Positions 35,288 to 43,963 of a stretch of 64,000 bases of DNA are shown here, piece after piece. Source of the stretch: Lunatimonas lonarensis (GTDB taxonomy: Bacteria > Bacteroidota > Bacteroidia > Cytophagales > Cyclobacteriaceae); the NCBI RefSeq assembly GCF_000390185.1, contig NZ_AQHR01000050.1, positions 1-64,000 of the forward strand, read 5' to 3'. Made by a program: the position numbers and the translations under genes. Under the pieces are notes generated by a model. The model did no database searches, had not been told where the DNA came from, and saw only the letters and a list, made by a program, of their open reading frames with translations. The stretch's first letter is position 1, and the number at the start of each line of letters is the position of its first letter.

Positions 35288-37000
35288 TCAATGCCTCATA
35301 ACCTTTAGGTGGTGAACCTGGCTGTCTGTTGCCACCTCGATCAGGCATATGCCTTTGGGAGCCATCCGAATCTCCTCCGCCACCATAAGCGACAGGACCT
35401 CCAGGCTTTCGGCCTTTAGCACCTTACTGCCACCCCAGGATTTGAAGGTTGCCGTAATAGTAGCGGGTACAGCGGAAGGCTGCTCAAAACGAATCTGAAA
35501 TTTTTCCCCATTGGTCGGATTGGGAAATGCGATGAGCTTCGCAGCAGTAGCAGAGGCATTATCCACCTGCGCACCTACCACGTCCGAATACACATACTTT
35601 CCGTCGTAGTCTACTTGCTTGATACGATAGTAAACCATCCCCTTCATCGCGGACAGTCCTGTGTCCGAAAAATGGTAGCTTGACGCCATATCTGACCACC
35701 CTACAGCCTGTACAACTTCCAATTCGATGAATTCCTGAATGCCTCCTATGGATCTTTCTAGTATAAAATGGCTGTTGCTTTTCTCCGAAGCAGTGGTCTA
35801 AGACACCTTTACTTGCTTTTGCGCGGCCATGAAAACGGCAGTTACCGATTCCCAAACCACCGGCAGGCGAACACACCCCTCTCCGTAGAAACTATCCCCC
35901 TGCCTGGATATGTTTGAACTTGCCAATTGGGTAGAATTGGGATAGTCGCAAATAAATACGGCAGATAGGTTGCTGGTGGTAACCCCGCCGCCATTGGTAG
36001 CTATTAGCGTTCCTCCCACATTTAGCTCGGAAAATTGCCCCGTTTGGATCTCTCCGTCTGGCAGGCTAACGTTCCTTACCACGATTCCCGTGCTGTTTTG
36101 GGACAGGGTTAACCTAGCCCCACCACTCATATCCAATCCCTCGTCGAGGCGAAAACTTGCTGTGTTCTCCAAGCGGAATCTAGACCCATTCGAAAAGCTG
36201 ACCTGCTGACCCATAATGGCCGATGAGGTATCCTTCATGAGGACATTGCCGTTTTGTCGAACATTGGTCTTGCCTCCCACTATCAACTTCGTGTTTCCAC
36301 CCAAATCAAGTAATCCTCCGGCGAGCGTTAGGTCGTTGGCTACCTCGATGGAGGCCTGCGACCCTGTAGCCGTTACTTTACCTCCGGATGAAAAGGCCAA
36401 GGTCCCTGTTTGGAATTTACCCTGCACGTTCAGCGTAGCATTGGTTCTCAAAGTGGTTTCCCCTTTAACGATCAACTCTGCTCCTTCTTCCACCGTGACA
36501 ACCGGATTGCTGTTTCCGATAAACAGATCGTCTACTATCCACTTGGCACCTTTCGGAATAGTCAGGGATACGGCCCGGTCCAAACTCAGTGTGCCGCCTA
36601 TACGAAGCTCAGCGCCGGATTCCATGCGGATGTAAGGGACTGTTCCGCCTCCGCTCACGGTCACATCGCCCGAAAAATCCAATCTTCCGCCGCCGGCAAT
36701 ATCCACCCCCGCAAATACGCCCGAGCCGAAATTGTTAACATTGGCGTTGAAGACAACATGGTGCTGAACAAGCACGGACACAGCACATCCATTGTTTTTA
36801 GATGTTGGAGGGAAACCTGTGGAATTATTTCGATCGCAATTGTTACCAACCGACCAGACAGATGCATCTTGCCAACTGCCATCTTTTACGGAGGTAAAGA
36901 CCTGCGCCTGCAACGCCCCGCTAGAACCCAAAAGCATTAGCAAAAAAATGCCGGAAAAAAAGAGAGTGAATCTGTTGGTATATGGATGCTGCTGTCTCAT
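35288..37000 (-). pseudogene. T9SS cargo gene interrupted by a single in-frame amber codon (571 codons)
   Basis: From ATG at 37000 the frame encodes a signal peptide (TLFFSGIFLLMLLGSSGALQ), a DGSWQDASVWSVGNNCDRNN opening and a long solenoid of short beta strands. At 35798-35800 a TAG stops translation after 400 residues. The same frame continues without another stop to 35288 and encodes TTASEKSNSHFILERSIGG, a fibronectin-like linker and a type A T9SS sorting domain (FPNPTNGEKFQIRF to HHLKVMRH). The neighbouring paralogue has Trp at the stop position (VLAEWATASESSSSHFEVEY), so TGG to TAG is the simplest explanation. A truncated product would lack the T9SS signal. It is either a recent pseudogene, a phase-variable-like lesion or a sequence error. 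Confidence 0.8.
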
Positions 37001-37226
37001 ATCTTACGCTGTTCTTATGGGTTAACCTAAGCAAACATACAGCAGATCTGATCTCCAATGGGTGTTAATCGTTAGACACGCAAAAACAGCGGGTGAACTC
37101 CCTTAAAAAAGCGTTTAAAAAATACCAAAAAGGGTTTTTGTTGCTACAAAATGCATTTTTTAATGAATGAACAGTTCATCGATCCAGACATACTATAACC
37201 GAATCACTAGCGCTTCACAATAAAAA

Positions 37227-37254
37227 GCCCTGCTTCGTTCGAAGAAGCAGAGCC
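37227..37254 (-). terminator. Intrinsic terminator downstream of rho
   Basis: On the minus strand GGCTCTGCTTC pairs with GAAGCAGGGC across TTCGAAC, with one G-U, followed by TTTTTATTG. It lies 30 bp after the rho stop codon and precedes the amber-interrupted cargo gene's upstream region. Confidence 0.65.
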
Positions 37255-37283
37255 GTTTTGATTTGAATCTATTTTTCGAAATC

Positions 37284-39131
37284 CTACCCGTTCATACTTA
37301 TCAAAAACTCGGCGTTATCCCGGGTACCCCGCATACGTTGCAACAAGAATTCCATCGCCTCCTGAGACGTCATGTCGGACATAAGTTTCCTCAATATCCA
37401 AACACGCTGCATTTCCTCCTTGTCCATCAACAAGTCTTCCCGACGGGTTCCTGAACCAGGTACATCGATCGCCGGATAAATCCTCCTGTTCGATAATTTC
37501 CGGTCAAGCGAGAGCTCCATGTTGCCGGTACCTTTGAATTCCTCAAAAATAACCTCATCCATTTTAGAGCCCGTCTCGACCAATGCGGTCGCGATGATGG
37601 TCAGCGATCCGCCATTTTCTACGTTACGCGCTGCCCCAAAGAATCGCTTCGGTTTGTGAAGGGCATTTGCGTCCACACCTCCGGAAAGGATCTTGCCAGA
37701 AGACGGCACCACGGTATTGTGCGCACGAGCCAACCTGGTGATGGAATCCAAGAGTATGACTACATCGTGTCCACACTCCACCATTCGTTTCGCTTTTTCC
37801 AAAACCAGAGAGGCAACCTTCACGTGGCGCTCGGCCTGCTCGTCAAAGGTGGATGAAATCACTTCCGCCTTTACAGAACGCGCCATATCCGTAACTTCCT
37901 CCGGACGCTCATCGATCAGAAGAATCATCAAGTGTACTTCCGGATGATTTTCAGCAATGGCATTGGCTATTTTTTGTAATAGAACTGTTTTACCCGTCTT
38001 GGGTTGCGCTACGATCATTCCTCGCTGGCCCTTGCCTATGGGCGCAAACAGATCCACGATCCGGGTAGAATAATTATCATGCGTGGTCGTTAACCGCAAA
38101 CGCTCTTCGGGAAACAACGGAGTCAGGTATTCAAAAGGAATCCTATCGCGGATCTCATCGGTTGTCTTTCCATTGACAGAGATCACTTTTATTAATGCAA
38201 AATATTTTTCCCCCTCTTTCGGTGGACGAATCTGCCCCTTGATATTGTCTCCAGTCTTCAGGCCAAAAAGCTTTATTTGGGAGGGAGATACGTATATATC
38301 GTCGGGCGACGCCAGGTAGTTGTAGTCTAGGGAACGTAAAAAACCATATCCGTCGGACATAATCTCAAGCACACCCACATTTTCGATGATTCCGTCAAAA
38401 TCCTTGATGGTGACCGCTATCTTTCGCTTTGACATGAAAGGTGCCGGGGATTCTGACGCGGGGATAGGGGGTTGCTCCTCAAAATCCCTCATATTTTTTC
38501 TTCTTGGCAGCTCAGGCTCTGCTGAATGCGCAGATGCAGGCTCATGAGGGGTCTTTTCTGCTTCCAGCCCAACTACTGCCGGCCGCCTAGGTCTAAAAGT
38601 CCTGGCTCGTTGATCGTCTCCTGAGGTAGTTGCAACGGGCTTTTTGTTTTCAGCTATGGAAGGGGTACCTGTCTCCGACTCCTTTGCCGAAACGACCTCC
38701 ACTTTTTCTTCTGATTTTGCTGCAACGCGATCTTCCCGCTTACGGGGACGGTTTTCGCGGGGTTCTCGAGGTGCCGGCTTGGGGTCCTTATCCTTTGCCA
38801 CTACAGGCTCCGCTGACCCTTCAGTCTCTTTTGGTATTTCAGTCACATTCTGCCGCCTAAATTTCGGCTTTTCATCGCTTTTTTCGCCGGCTTTCTCACT
38901 GCCTGCATCCTGCTTTTCAGCAGGGGCCTCAGCAGATACGGGTTCTTCGATTTCGACTTTGGAAGGCTTTTTCTTAGGGAGGGCGTTCTCGGGCAAAATA
39001 GCCTGCTGATCGAGGATGGCGTAAATCAACTCATCCTTCTTTAGCGACTTAAAATTTTTCACACCAAGTTCTTCGGCTAGTTCCTTGAGCTCGGACAACA
39101 GCCTAATTCGTAATTCTTCTATGTTATACAT
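37284..39131 (-). CDS. rho: Transcription termination factor Rho with long disordered insert (615 aa)
   Basis: A hexameric RNA-dependent ATPase that ends transcription. Residues 1-48 are the helical Rho-N domain. Residues about 50-232 form a charged, Pro/Glu/Lys-rich insert with no predicted fold. Residues 245-325 are the cold-shock RNA-binding domain ([17 protein letters not shown]), and the ATPase domain has the P-loop [12 protein letters not shown] (about 374-385), [24 protein letters not shown] and the closing [11 protein letters not shown]. Bacteroidota Rho commonly has this disordered insert; in Bacteroides thetaiotaomicron such a region has been shown to drive phase separation. It diverges from serS and has a long structured leader. 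Confidence 0.95.
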   Translation of the reverse strand: MYNIEELRIRLLSELKELAEELGVKNFKSLKKDELIYAILDQQAILPENALPKKKPSKVEIEEPVSAEAPAEKQDAGSEKAGEKSDEKPKFRRQNVTEIPKETEGSAEPVVAKDKDPKPAPREPRENRPRKREDRVAAKSEEKVEVVSAKESETGTPSIAENKKPVATTSGDDQRARTFRPRRPAVVGLEAEKTPHEPASAHSAEPELPRRKNMRDFEEQPPIPASESPAPFMSKRKIAVTIKDFDGIIENVGVLEIMSDGYGFLRSLDYNYLASPDDIYVSPSQIKLFGLKTGDNIKGQIRPPKEGEKYFALIKVISVNGKTTDEIRDRIPFEYLTPLFPEERLRLTTTHDNYSTRIVDLFAPIGKGQRGMIVAQPKTGKTVLLQKIANAIAENHPEVHLMILLIDERPEEVTDMARSVKAEVISSTFDEQAERHVKVASLVLEKAKRMVECGHDVVILLDSITRLARAHNTVVPSSGKILSGGVDANALHKPKRFFGAARNVENGGSLTIIATALVETGSKMDEVIFEEFKGTGNMELSLDRKLSNRRIYPAIDVPGSGTRREDLLMDKEEMQRVWILRKLMSDMTSQEAMEFLLQRMRGTRDNAEFLISMNG

Positions 39132-39267
39132 AAAAAACGTATGGAAGTAATATCAATGATTAAGTAAGTGAGTGAGGTATATCTCTTGATTGCTGTAAAA
39201 AGGTATTCGGAATATCTGAAAATCGCCAGGAGAGGGATTTTCGACACAATGGTGCTACAATATTACA

Positions 39268-39307
39268 GTAACATCTTTTAAAACGCAAACATTTGCGATA
39301 ATGTTAC
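39268..39307 (-). promoter_or_regulatory. Two-tier hairpin in the rho 5' leader
   Basis: The outer arms GTAACAT (39268-39274) and ATGTTAC (39301-39307) are exact inverted copies. Inside them CGCAAA (39284-39289) and TTTGCG (39292-39297) form a second stem with a two-base loop. In the minus-strand RNA this forms one long interrupted hairpin. It could also be a protein-binding operator in DNA. No T-run follows, so it is not a standard terminator. Confidence 0.5.
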
Positions 39308-39323
39308 GATTCAAGCAGAATTC

Positions 39324-39331
39324 CAAAGGTA
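39324..39331 (-). promoter_or_regulatory. -7 box of rho (TACCTTTG)
   Basis: The minus strand reads TACCTTTG, an exact match to TAnnTTTG, giving a predicted leader of about 190 nt before the rho start. Confidence 0.45.
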
Positions 39332-39419
39332 TAGATTAATTTTTTTAAAATCCGAGTATTTTACGCATTTATGCGCGTAACGCTGATCGGCCATCTTAGG
39401 TACCTGAAGGGGAATTGCC

Positions 39420-39427
39420 TATCTTTG
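39420..39427 (+). promoter_or_regulatory. -7 box of serS (TATCTTTG)
   Basis: TATCTTTG is an exact consensus box 37 bases before the serS ATG. No T-box or other tRNA-sensing leader is visible in the short leader. Confidence 0.5.
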
Positions 39428-39464
39428 CGGCGAAATCAGAAGACTTTCCAATTTAGATTATAAA

Positions 39465-40742
39465 ATGCTGCAAGTAACGTTTATCCGAGAAAATTTCGAA
39501 AAAGCTGCCCAAGGGCTCGAGAAAAGAAACATCCGCGAAGCGCAATCGCTGCTCCGACAGGTCGTTCAGCTCGACGATGAGCGAAAAGGTATTCAGCTAC
39601 AACGGGATCAGCTCCAAGCAGAAGCAAACAGCATTTCCAAATCCATCGGCCAGCTTATGCGAAGCGGTAATCACGCAGAAGCTGAAAAGGTCAAATCCAG
39701 AACTGCGGAGATAAAGCAGCAGACAAAAGAGCTGGAAACCGCTTATAGCGAAAAGGAACTTGAACTGACCCAATTACTCTATACCCTTCCGAATATCCCG
39801 CACGAGTCTGTACCAACGGGCAAATCTGCGGAGGACAACGAGACCATTTTCACGCATGGGAACCTACCCGAATTAAGCGAGAGCGAAAAGTTGCCACATT
39901 GGGAGTTGATCAAAAAATACGATATCATCGATTTTGAACTCGGTGTCAAGATATCCGGTGCGGGCTTTCCAGTTTACAAAGGAAAGGGAGCCAGACTACA
40001 AAGGGCCTTGGTTAATTTCTTTTTGGATGAAGCACAGAAAGCGGGCTACATGGAAATCCAACCTCCCATCTTGGTAAACGAAGACAGTGGATACGGTACC
40101 GGACAGCTCCCCGACAAGGAGGGACAGATGTATTTTGCAACCGAAGATAACCTATACCTGATTCCGACAGCTGAAGTCCCCATCACAAATATTTACCGTA
40201 ACGAAATCCTTCAAGAAGATCAGCTTCCCATTAAGAATGTTGGGTTTACACCTTGCTTCCGTCGGGAAGCCGGTAGCTGGGGCGCGCATGTGCGTGGACT
40301 CAACCGGTTGCACCAATTCGACAAGGTTGAAATAGTGCATATTTCCCGTCCGGACAAATCCTATGCGGCATTGGAAGAAATGAGTACTTATGTACAGAGT
40401 TTGTTAAAAAAACTGGAACTTCCCTACCGGGTCCTGCGGCTTTGCGGTGGAGACATGGGCTTTACCTCAGCGCTGACGTACGATATGGAGGTCTTTTCTG
40501 CGGCGCAGGAACGTTGGCTGGAAGTCAGCTCGGTCAGCAACTTTGAAACCTATCAGGCAAATCGCCTCAAACTGCGCTTTAGAGACGAAAATAAGAAAAC
40601 AAACCTTGCCCATACCTTAAACGGAAGCGCGCTCGCATTGCCGCGCATAGTTGCCGCCATTCTGGAAAACAACCAGCATGCGGATGGAATTAAAATGCCA
40701 TCTGTGCTGATCCCTTATTTGGGATTTGAATGGATACAATAA
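39465..40742 (+). CDS. serS: Serine-tRNA ligase SerS (425 aa)
   Basis: Charges tRNA-Ser (and tRNA-Sec where present) in the cytosol. The N-terminal coiled-coil arm (about residues 10-105) includes LEKRNIREAQSLLRQVVQLD and SRTAEIKQQTKELETAY. Class II motifs are present: motif 2 CFRREAGSWGAHVRGLNRLH and motif 3 NGSALALPRIVAAILENNQ. The family segment HWELIKKYDIIDFELGVKIS is near the start of the catalytic domain. Length and start are normal. A strong terminator follows at 40769. Confidence 0.97.
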   Translation: MLQVTFIRENFEKAAQGLEKRNIREAQSLLRQVVQLDDERKGIQLQRDQLQAEANSISKSIGQLMRSGNHAEAEKVKSRTAEIKQQTKELETAYSEKELELTQLLYTLPNIPHESVPTGKSAEDNETIFTHGNLPELSESEKLPHWELIKKYDIIDFELGVKISGAGFPVYKGKGARLQRALVNFFLDEAQKAGYMEIQPPILVNEDSGYGTGQLPDKEGQMYFATEDNLYLIPTAEVPITNIYRNEILQEDQLPIKNVGFTPCFRREAGSWGAHVRGLNRLHQFDKVEIVHISRPDKSYAALEEMSTYVQSLLKKLELPYRVLRLCGGDMGFTSALTYDMEVFSAAQERWLEVSSVSNFETYQANRLKLRFRDENKKTNLAHTLNGSALALPRIVAAILENNQHADGIKMPSVLIPYLGFEWIQ

Positions 40743-40768
40743 AACCGGTACGTTTTTGAACATAGGAA

Positions 40769-40803
40769 AACGCCCTCATCGCACTAATAGCCATGAGGGC
40801 GTT
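40769..40803. terminator. Bidirectional terminator between serS and the aldolase-like gene
   Basis: AACGCCCTCAT (40769-40779) pairs exactly with ATGAGGGCGTT (40793-40803). It serves the convergent genes on both sides; the T-run is better on the minus strand (TTTTCC). Confidence 0.65.
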
Positions 40804-40846
40804 GTTGATATGGGCATAACCTCTCGGATCCTCTAACCGACCTGCC

Positions 40847-41896
40847 CTAAATTCCGAGCCGTTCCTGCCAAATGTTCAGTTCGGCAGCTAGATCATCCAG
40901 GACCTCGACCTGTGTGCTTTCGAGCTGATCCTCGGTACTTCTACAATTTAAGGAGATTTCCAAGCCTCTTTTTTTCAGAAAGTAGCGCGCGCCCAACTGA
41001 TACTGACGCCCAATTTTCTGCTCGGCTACACGCAACCTTTCCTGTATCCAGTCCACCTCTTCCTGTTTGTTTGGGTCAGACGCGTGCTCACAAAGCCAAG
41101 CGATGATTTCGGGGTAAAAGTTACCCGCGATAGGAGAGAGTCCTGCCCCTCCATACTGGAGCGATGCGGCGGCACTCCCTATATGGGCGTTATAAATACC
41201 CAAGCCGGAACCTTCCGCTCTGTCAATTTTCGTCCGAATCTGCACTATATCTTCGGTAGTATCTTTGTGGTAAATAAACCTTTCCGAACCAACCAAGAAG
41301 TTTAGCACCGTCGGTGAAACAATACGCTTATACGGCGACGGACACTCGTAGGTACCCACGGGAATGCCTTCGGTATACTGCATGAACTGACCGAGGTGCT
41401 GGATAAGCCGCTCATCCGACTCCTCCCGTTCCGCAAAATGACTGGAAATCAAAATCACCGCGTCCACTCCCGTGTCGTAAATGCGCTTGGTAAAATCCGC
41501 CTTCGCCTGAATGCTTTCCCCAAACGACCCGGTAGAAACCACAGGAACACTCCCTCCTGTATGCTTCACCACATGATGGGTCAGCCGGATGCGCTCCTCG
41601 TCCGAAAGATGATACATCTCACTGCTCAGGCAATTGGCGAAAAAACCCTTGGCTCCAGCCTTCAGGTAATAATCCATCAGCCTGCTTACCCCATCGTAAT
41701 CGATGGAACCGTCATTTCGATACACCGTGAGCATAACGGGAATAAACCGCTGCGTAAATGAATCTTTACGCTGCTCGTTGCGCAGTGCTAGGTGAGGTGA
41801 CTGGGCCATTGCGTCAAGACCTAAGGTTAAGGTTCCAAAACCAAGTCCCAGCTTTGCCAAAAATACCCTCCTGGGCATAAAAACATCTGATTTCAT
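40847..41896 (-). CDS. Tat-exported dihydrodipicolinate synthase-like aldolase (349 aa)
   Basis: The start at 41896 (MKSDVFMPRRVFLAKLGLGF) is chosen; an earlier ATG at 42016 adds 40 residues that look non-coding. PRRVFLAKLGLGFGTLTLG is a twin-arginine signal with a hydrophobic stretch. The body is a DapA/NanA-type TIM barrel: RFIPVMLTVYRNDGSIDYDG, FANCLSSEMYHLSDEERIRL, the Schiff-base Lys in RFIYHKDTTED and the Tyr in PVGTYECPSPY. Secretion of such an enzyme rules out lysine synthesis as its likely role. Breakdown of a keto-sugar acid or a similar external substrate is more likely. It is convergent with serS and transcribed alone. Confidence 0.75.
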   Translation of the reverse strand: MKSDVFMPRRVFLAKLGLGFGTLTLGLDAMAQSPHLALRNEQRKDSFTQRFIPVMLTVYRNDGSIDYDGVSRLMDYYLKAGAKGFFANCLSSEMYHLSDEERIRLTHHVVKHTGGSVPVVSTGSFGESIQAKADFTKRIYDTGVDAVILISSHFAEREESDERLIQHLGQFMQYTEGIPVGTYECPSPYKRIVSPTVLNFLVGSERFIYHKDTTEDIVQIRTKIDRAEGSGLGIYNAHIGSAAASLQYGGAGLSPIAGNFYPEIIAWLCEHASDPNKQEEVDWIQERLRVAEQKIGRQYQLGARYFLKKRGLEISLNCRSTEDQLESTQVEVLDDLAAELNIWQERLGI

Positions 41897-42066
41897 ACAT
41901 GGATTCAAGTTTCTATTACACACACCGGAAACCGGGTGTCTATTGACTTTTCGTAAGTAAATTCCATTCATTAGTACTTCCAAGCCGCAAAAAAGGCCAA
42001 TGTCTGCCGTTTGCAATCGATAGAATCTCTTTGCCGTGCTTTGGGAGGTTGTTTGCCGATCCTTTG

Positions 42067-42074
42067 TATCTTTA
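42067..42074 (+). promoter_or_regulatory. -7 box (TATCTTTA) of the ccm cluster
   Basis: TATCTTTA is one base off TAnnTTTG and ends eight bases before the ccmB ATG. A TTTG lies at 42040-42043, 23 bases upstream. Confidence 0.4.
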
Positions 42075-42081
42075 CCGCATC

Positions 42082-42747
42082 ATGTGGGAAGAGATCATCA
42101 CGCTAGTAAAAAAAGAAGCTACCTTGGAGTGGCGCCAAAAATACGCGCTCAACGGAATCCTGCTATATGTAATCAGTGCCGTTTACATCACCTACCTAAG
42201 CGTGGGGGTAAAAAGCGGAACCCTCCAGGTTCCCACCTGGAATGCGCTGTACTGGATAATCATCCTTTTCTCCTCCGTAAATGCGGTGGCCAAAAGCTTC
42301 ATTCAAGAAAGCCAGGGAAGGCAACTTTATTACTACATAATCGCATCCCCTGAATCCATTATCCTCTCCAAGACCCTTTACAACACAGCCCTAACGTGGG
42401 TGCTCTCACTGTTAGGCTACCTTGTCTTCTCAGTGGTGATGGGAAACCCCGTGCAGGATCAAACCTTGTTTCTTTGCAATTTGCTGCTTGGATCCATTGG
42501 ATTCTCCGCCAGCCTCACGATGGTTTCTTCGATTGCCGGGAAGGCGGGAAACAACGGTACATTGATGGCTATTCTTAGCTTTCCGGTACTGATACCTATT
42601 TTGCTGCTGACCATACAGATCTCCCATAATGCCATTGATGGCTTGGATCGATCGGTTAGTACAGACAAGATAATCACCCTGTTGGCGATTAATGGATTGA
42701 TCGGCGCATCCTCTTACATTCTTTTTCCGTATCTATGGAAAAGTTAA
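42082..42747 (+). CDS. ccmB: Heme exporter CcmB (221 aa)
   Basis: The start at 42082 (MWEEIITLVKKEATLEWRQK) matches the CcmB N-terminus; the upstream ATG at 42031 adds a promoter-like stretch. Six hydrophobic segments are seen, e.g. ILLYVISAVYITYLSVGV, ALYWIIILFSSVNAVAKS and VLIPILLLTIQISHNAI. CcmB is the membrane part of the CcmAB ABC transporter used in cytochrome c maturation. ccmA, the ATPase partner, is not next to it and would have to lie elsewhere. It is the first gene of the plus-strand ccm cluster, followed by ccmC after 287 bp. Confidence 0.85.
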   Translation: MWEEIITLVKKEATLEWRQKYALNGILLYVISAVYITYLSVGVKSGTLQVPTWNALYWIIILFSSVNAVAKSFIQESQGRQLYYYIIASPESIILSKTLYNTALTWVLSLLGYLVFSVVMGNPVQDQTLFLCNLLLGSIGFSASLTMVSSIAGKAGNNGTLMAILSFPVLIPILLLTIQISHNAIDGLDRSVSTDKIITLLAINGLIGASSYILFPYLWKS

Positions 42748-43034
42748 AAAATGCTCCGACCATAGTGCAAATCTCACCCCCTATCTTAGCCCCATTACGC
42801 TTGATCAAATAAACCCAAGAACGCTAAGGAAATAGGGATTTATACCGTACTTTTGTCGGAACGTGACCTTCCCTTGGGCGACTAATGTCCAATTTGAAAA
42901 CCAAAGGAGTCAAGCGCGGATTTCCGTCTATCCAGTGGAAAGAACGGTTGTCAAGGGGAGTCCTTAGTGCAACCCCAAATGTCACGCTACTGCCGCAGGG
43001 AAGTTCATAATCGCTCAACGTCAATAATAAAAAG

Positions 43035-43709
43035 ATGAAGGCAACTTGGTGGAAAATACTGGCCATTGTTCTGTTGGCCTACACCGTCGTCGCAGGGATA
43101 TTGGCTGATGTCCCCAGACTTCCGATTCTCAACGAAACGATCCGCGCTCTGTATTTTCATGTTACCATGTGGTTTAGCATGATCATTATGCTGACTGTGG
43201 GGATCGTGTATAGTGTCAAATTCCTGAAAAACGGGCGACTGGAAGACGATGACATAGCAGTTGAGTTTACCAATGCGGCCATTCTGTTTGGTGTGATCGG
43301 TATTGTCACTGGAAGCCTTTGGGCTCGGTTTACTTGGGGGGCCTTCTGGACCAACGACCCCAAATTGAACGCCGCAGCCGTGGGATTGCTGATGTACTTT
43401 GCCTACTTGGTACTACGAAACTCGCTACCGGACATGCAGCAAAGGGCGAAGATAAGTGCTGTATACAGCATCTTTGCGTATGCAGCGTTTATCCCGTTGA
43501 TTTTTATCCTGCCTAGGCTGACGGACAGTCTTCACCCCGGTAATGGGGGAAACCCCGGATTCAACGCTTACGACATGGACAGCCAACTCCGCATGGTTTT
43601 CTATCCAGCCATCATAGGGTGGACCTTGTTGGGATGCTGGATAAGTACAGTGAGGGTACGCTTTCGACAACTTGAAAGGAAATTGGAAGAAAAATTGATC
43701 AATCAATAA
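43035..43709 (+). CDS. ccmC: CcmC/CcsA-family heme-handling protein (224 aa)
   Basis: A six-helix membrane protein of the heme-handling family. The conserved heme-binding loop reads WARFTWGAFWTNDPKLNAAA, a form of the WWD motif in which one Trp is replaced as often seen in Bacteroidota. Conserved His residues lie in RALYFHVTMWF and near TDSLHPGNGG. It delivers heme to CcmE in the periplasm. It is followed by the CcmD-like gene after five bases. Confidence 0.88.
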   Translation: MKATWWKILAIVLLAYTVVAGILADVPRLPILNETIRALYFHVTMWFSMIIMLTVGIVYSVKFLKNGRLEDDDIAVEFTNAAILFGVIGIVTGSLWARFTWGAFWTNDPKLNAAAVGLLMYFAYLVLRNSLPDMQQRAKISAVYSIFAYAAFIPLIFILPRLTDSLHPGNGGNPGFNAYDMDSQLRMVFYPAIIGWTLLGCWISTVRVRFRQLERKLEEKLINQ

Positions 43710-43714
43710 GACAT

Positions 43715-43963
43715 ATGAAGAAATTGCTGCTCATCCCTATGTTGATGTTGTGCCTTACCCTAAAGGCGCAGGATAAAATCGAAATCACGGGAGAGGATTA
43801 CCAGAATACGGGCGTTGAAATGGCCGATCTCATGCGATCAAATGGCAAAATCTATGTTTTGGTTGGAATTATTGGAATTGTTTTGGGTGGAATTTTGGTT
43901 TATTTGATACAGACCGACCGGAAAATCACGAGGCTGGAACAACAATATAAAGAGTTATCATGA
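43715..43963 (+). CDS. CcmD-family small membrane protein (82 aa)
   Basis: A signal-like N-terminus (LLLIPMLMLCLTLKAQ) is followed by a single membrane helix (YVLVGIIGIVLGGILVYLI) and a charged tail (QTDRKITRLEQQYKEL). Small size, one helix and its place between ccmC and ccmE are what identify CcmD-type proteins; the sequence itself is poorly conserved. It would help release holo-CcmE from the CcmABC complex. It overlaps the ccmE start by four bases. Confidence 0.7.
   Translation: MKKLLLIPMLMLCLTLKAQDKIEITGEDYQNTGVEMADLMRSNGKIYVLVGIIGIVLGGILVYLIQTDRKITRLEQQYKELS

Larger units (their letters stand above)
39132..39464. promoter_or_regulatory. Divergent rho/serS regulatory region (333 bp)
   Basis: It holds the rho leader of about 190 nt with the hairpin at 39268-39307, a rho -7 box at 39324-39331 (minus strand TACCTTTG) and the serS -7 box at 39420-39427 (TATCTTTG). 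GCATTTATGC near 39367 is a small palindrome. No reading frame was seen. Confidence 0.5.

Noticed and set aside
35288-35722. Separate gene for the T9SS C-terminal part
   Set aside because: It is in the same frame as the 400-residue part and is separated only by one TAG, so it is one broken gene and not two genes.
40743-40846. A small RNA gene after serS
   Set aside because: The hairpin is a normal terminator serving convergent genes.
42748-43034. Riboswitch (cobalamin or SAM) ahead of ccmC
   Set aside because: No conserved core sequence of either class could be found.
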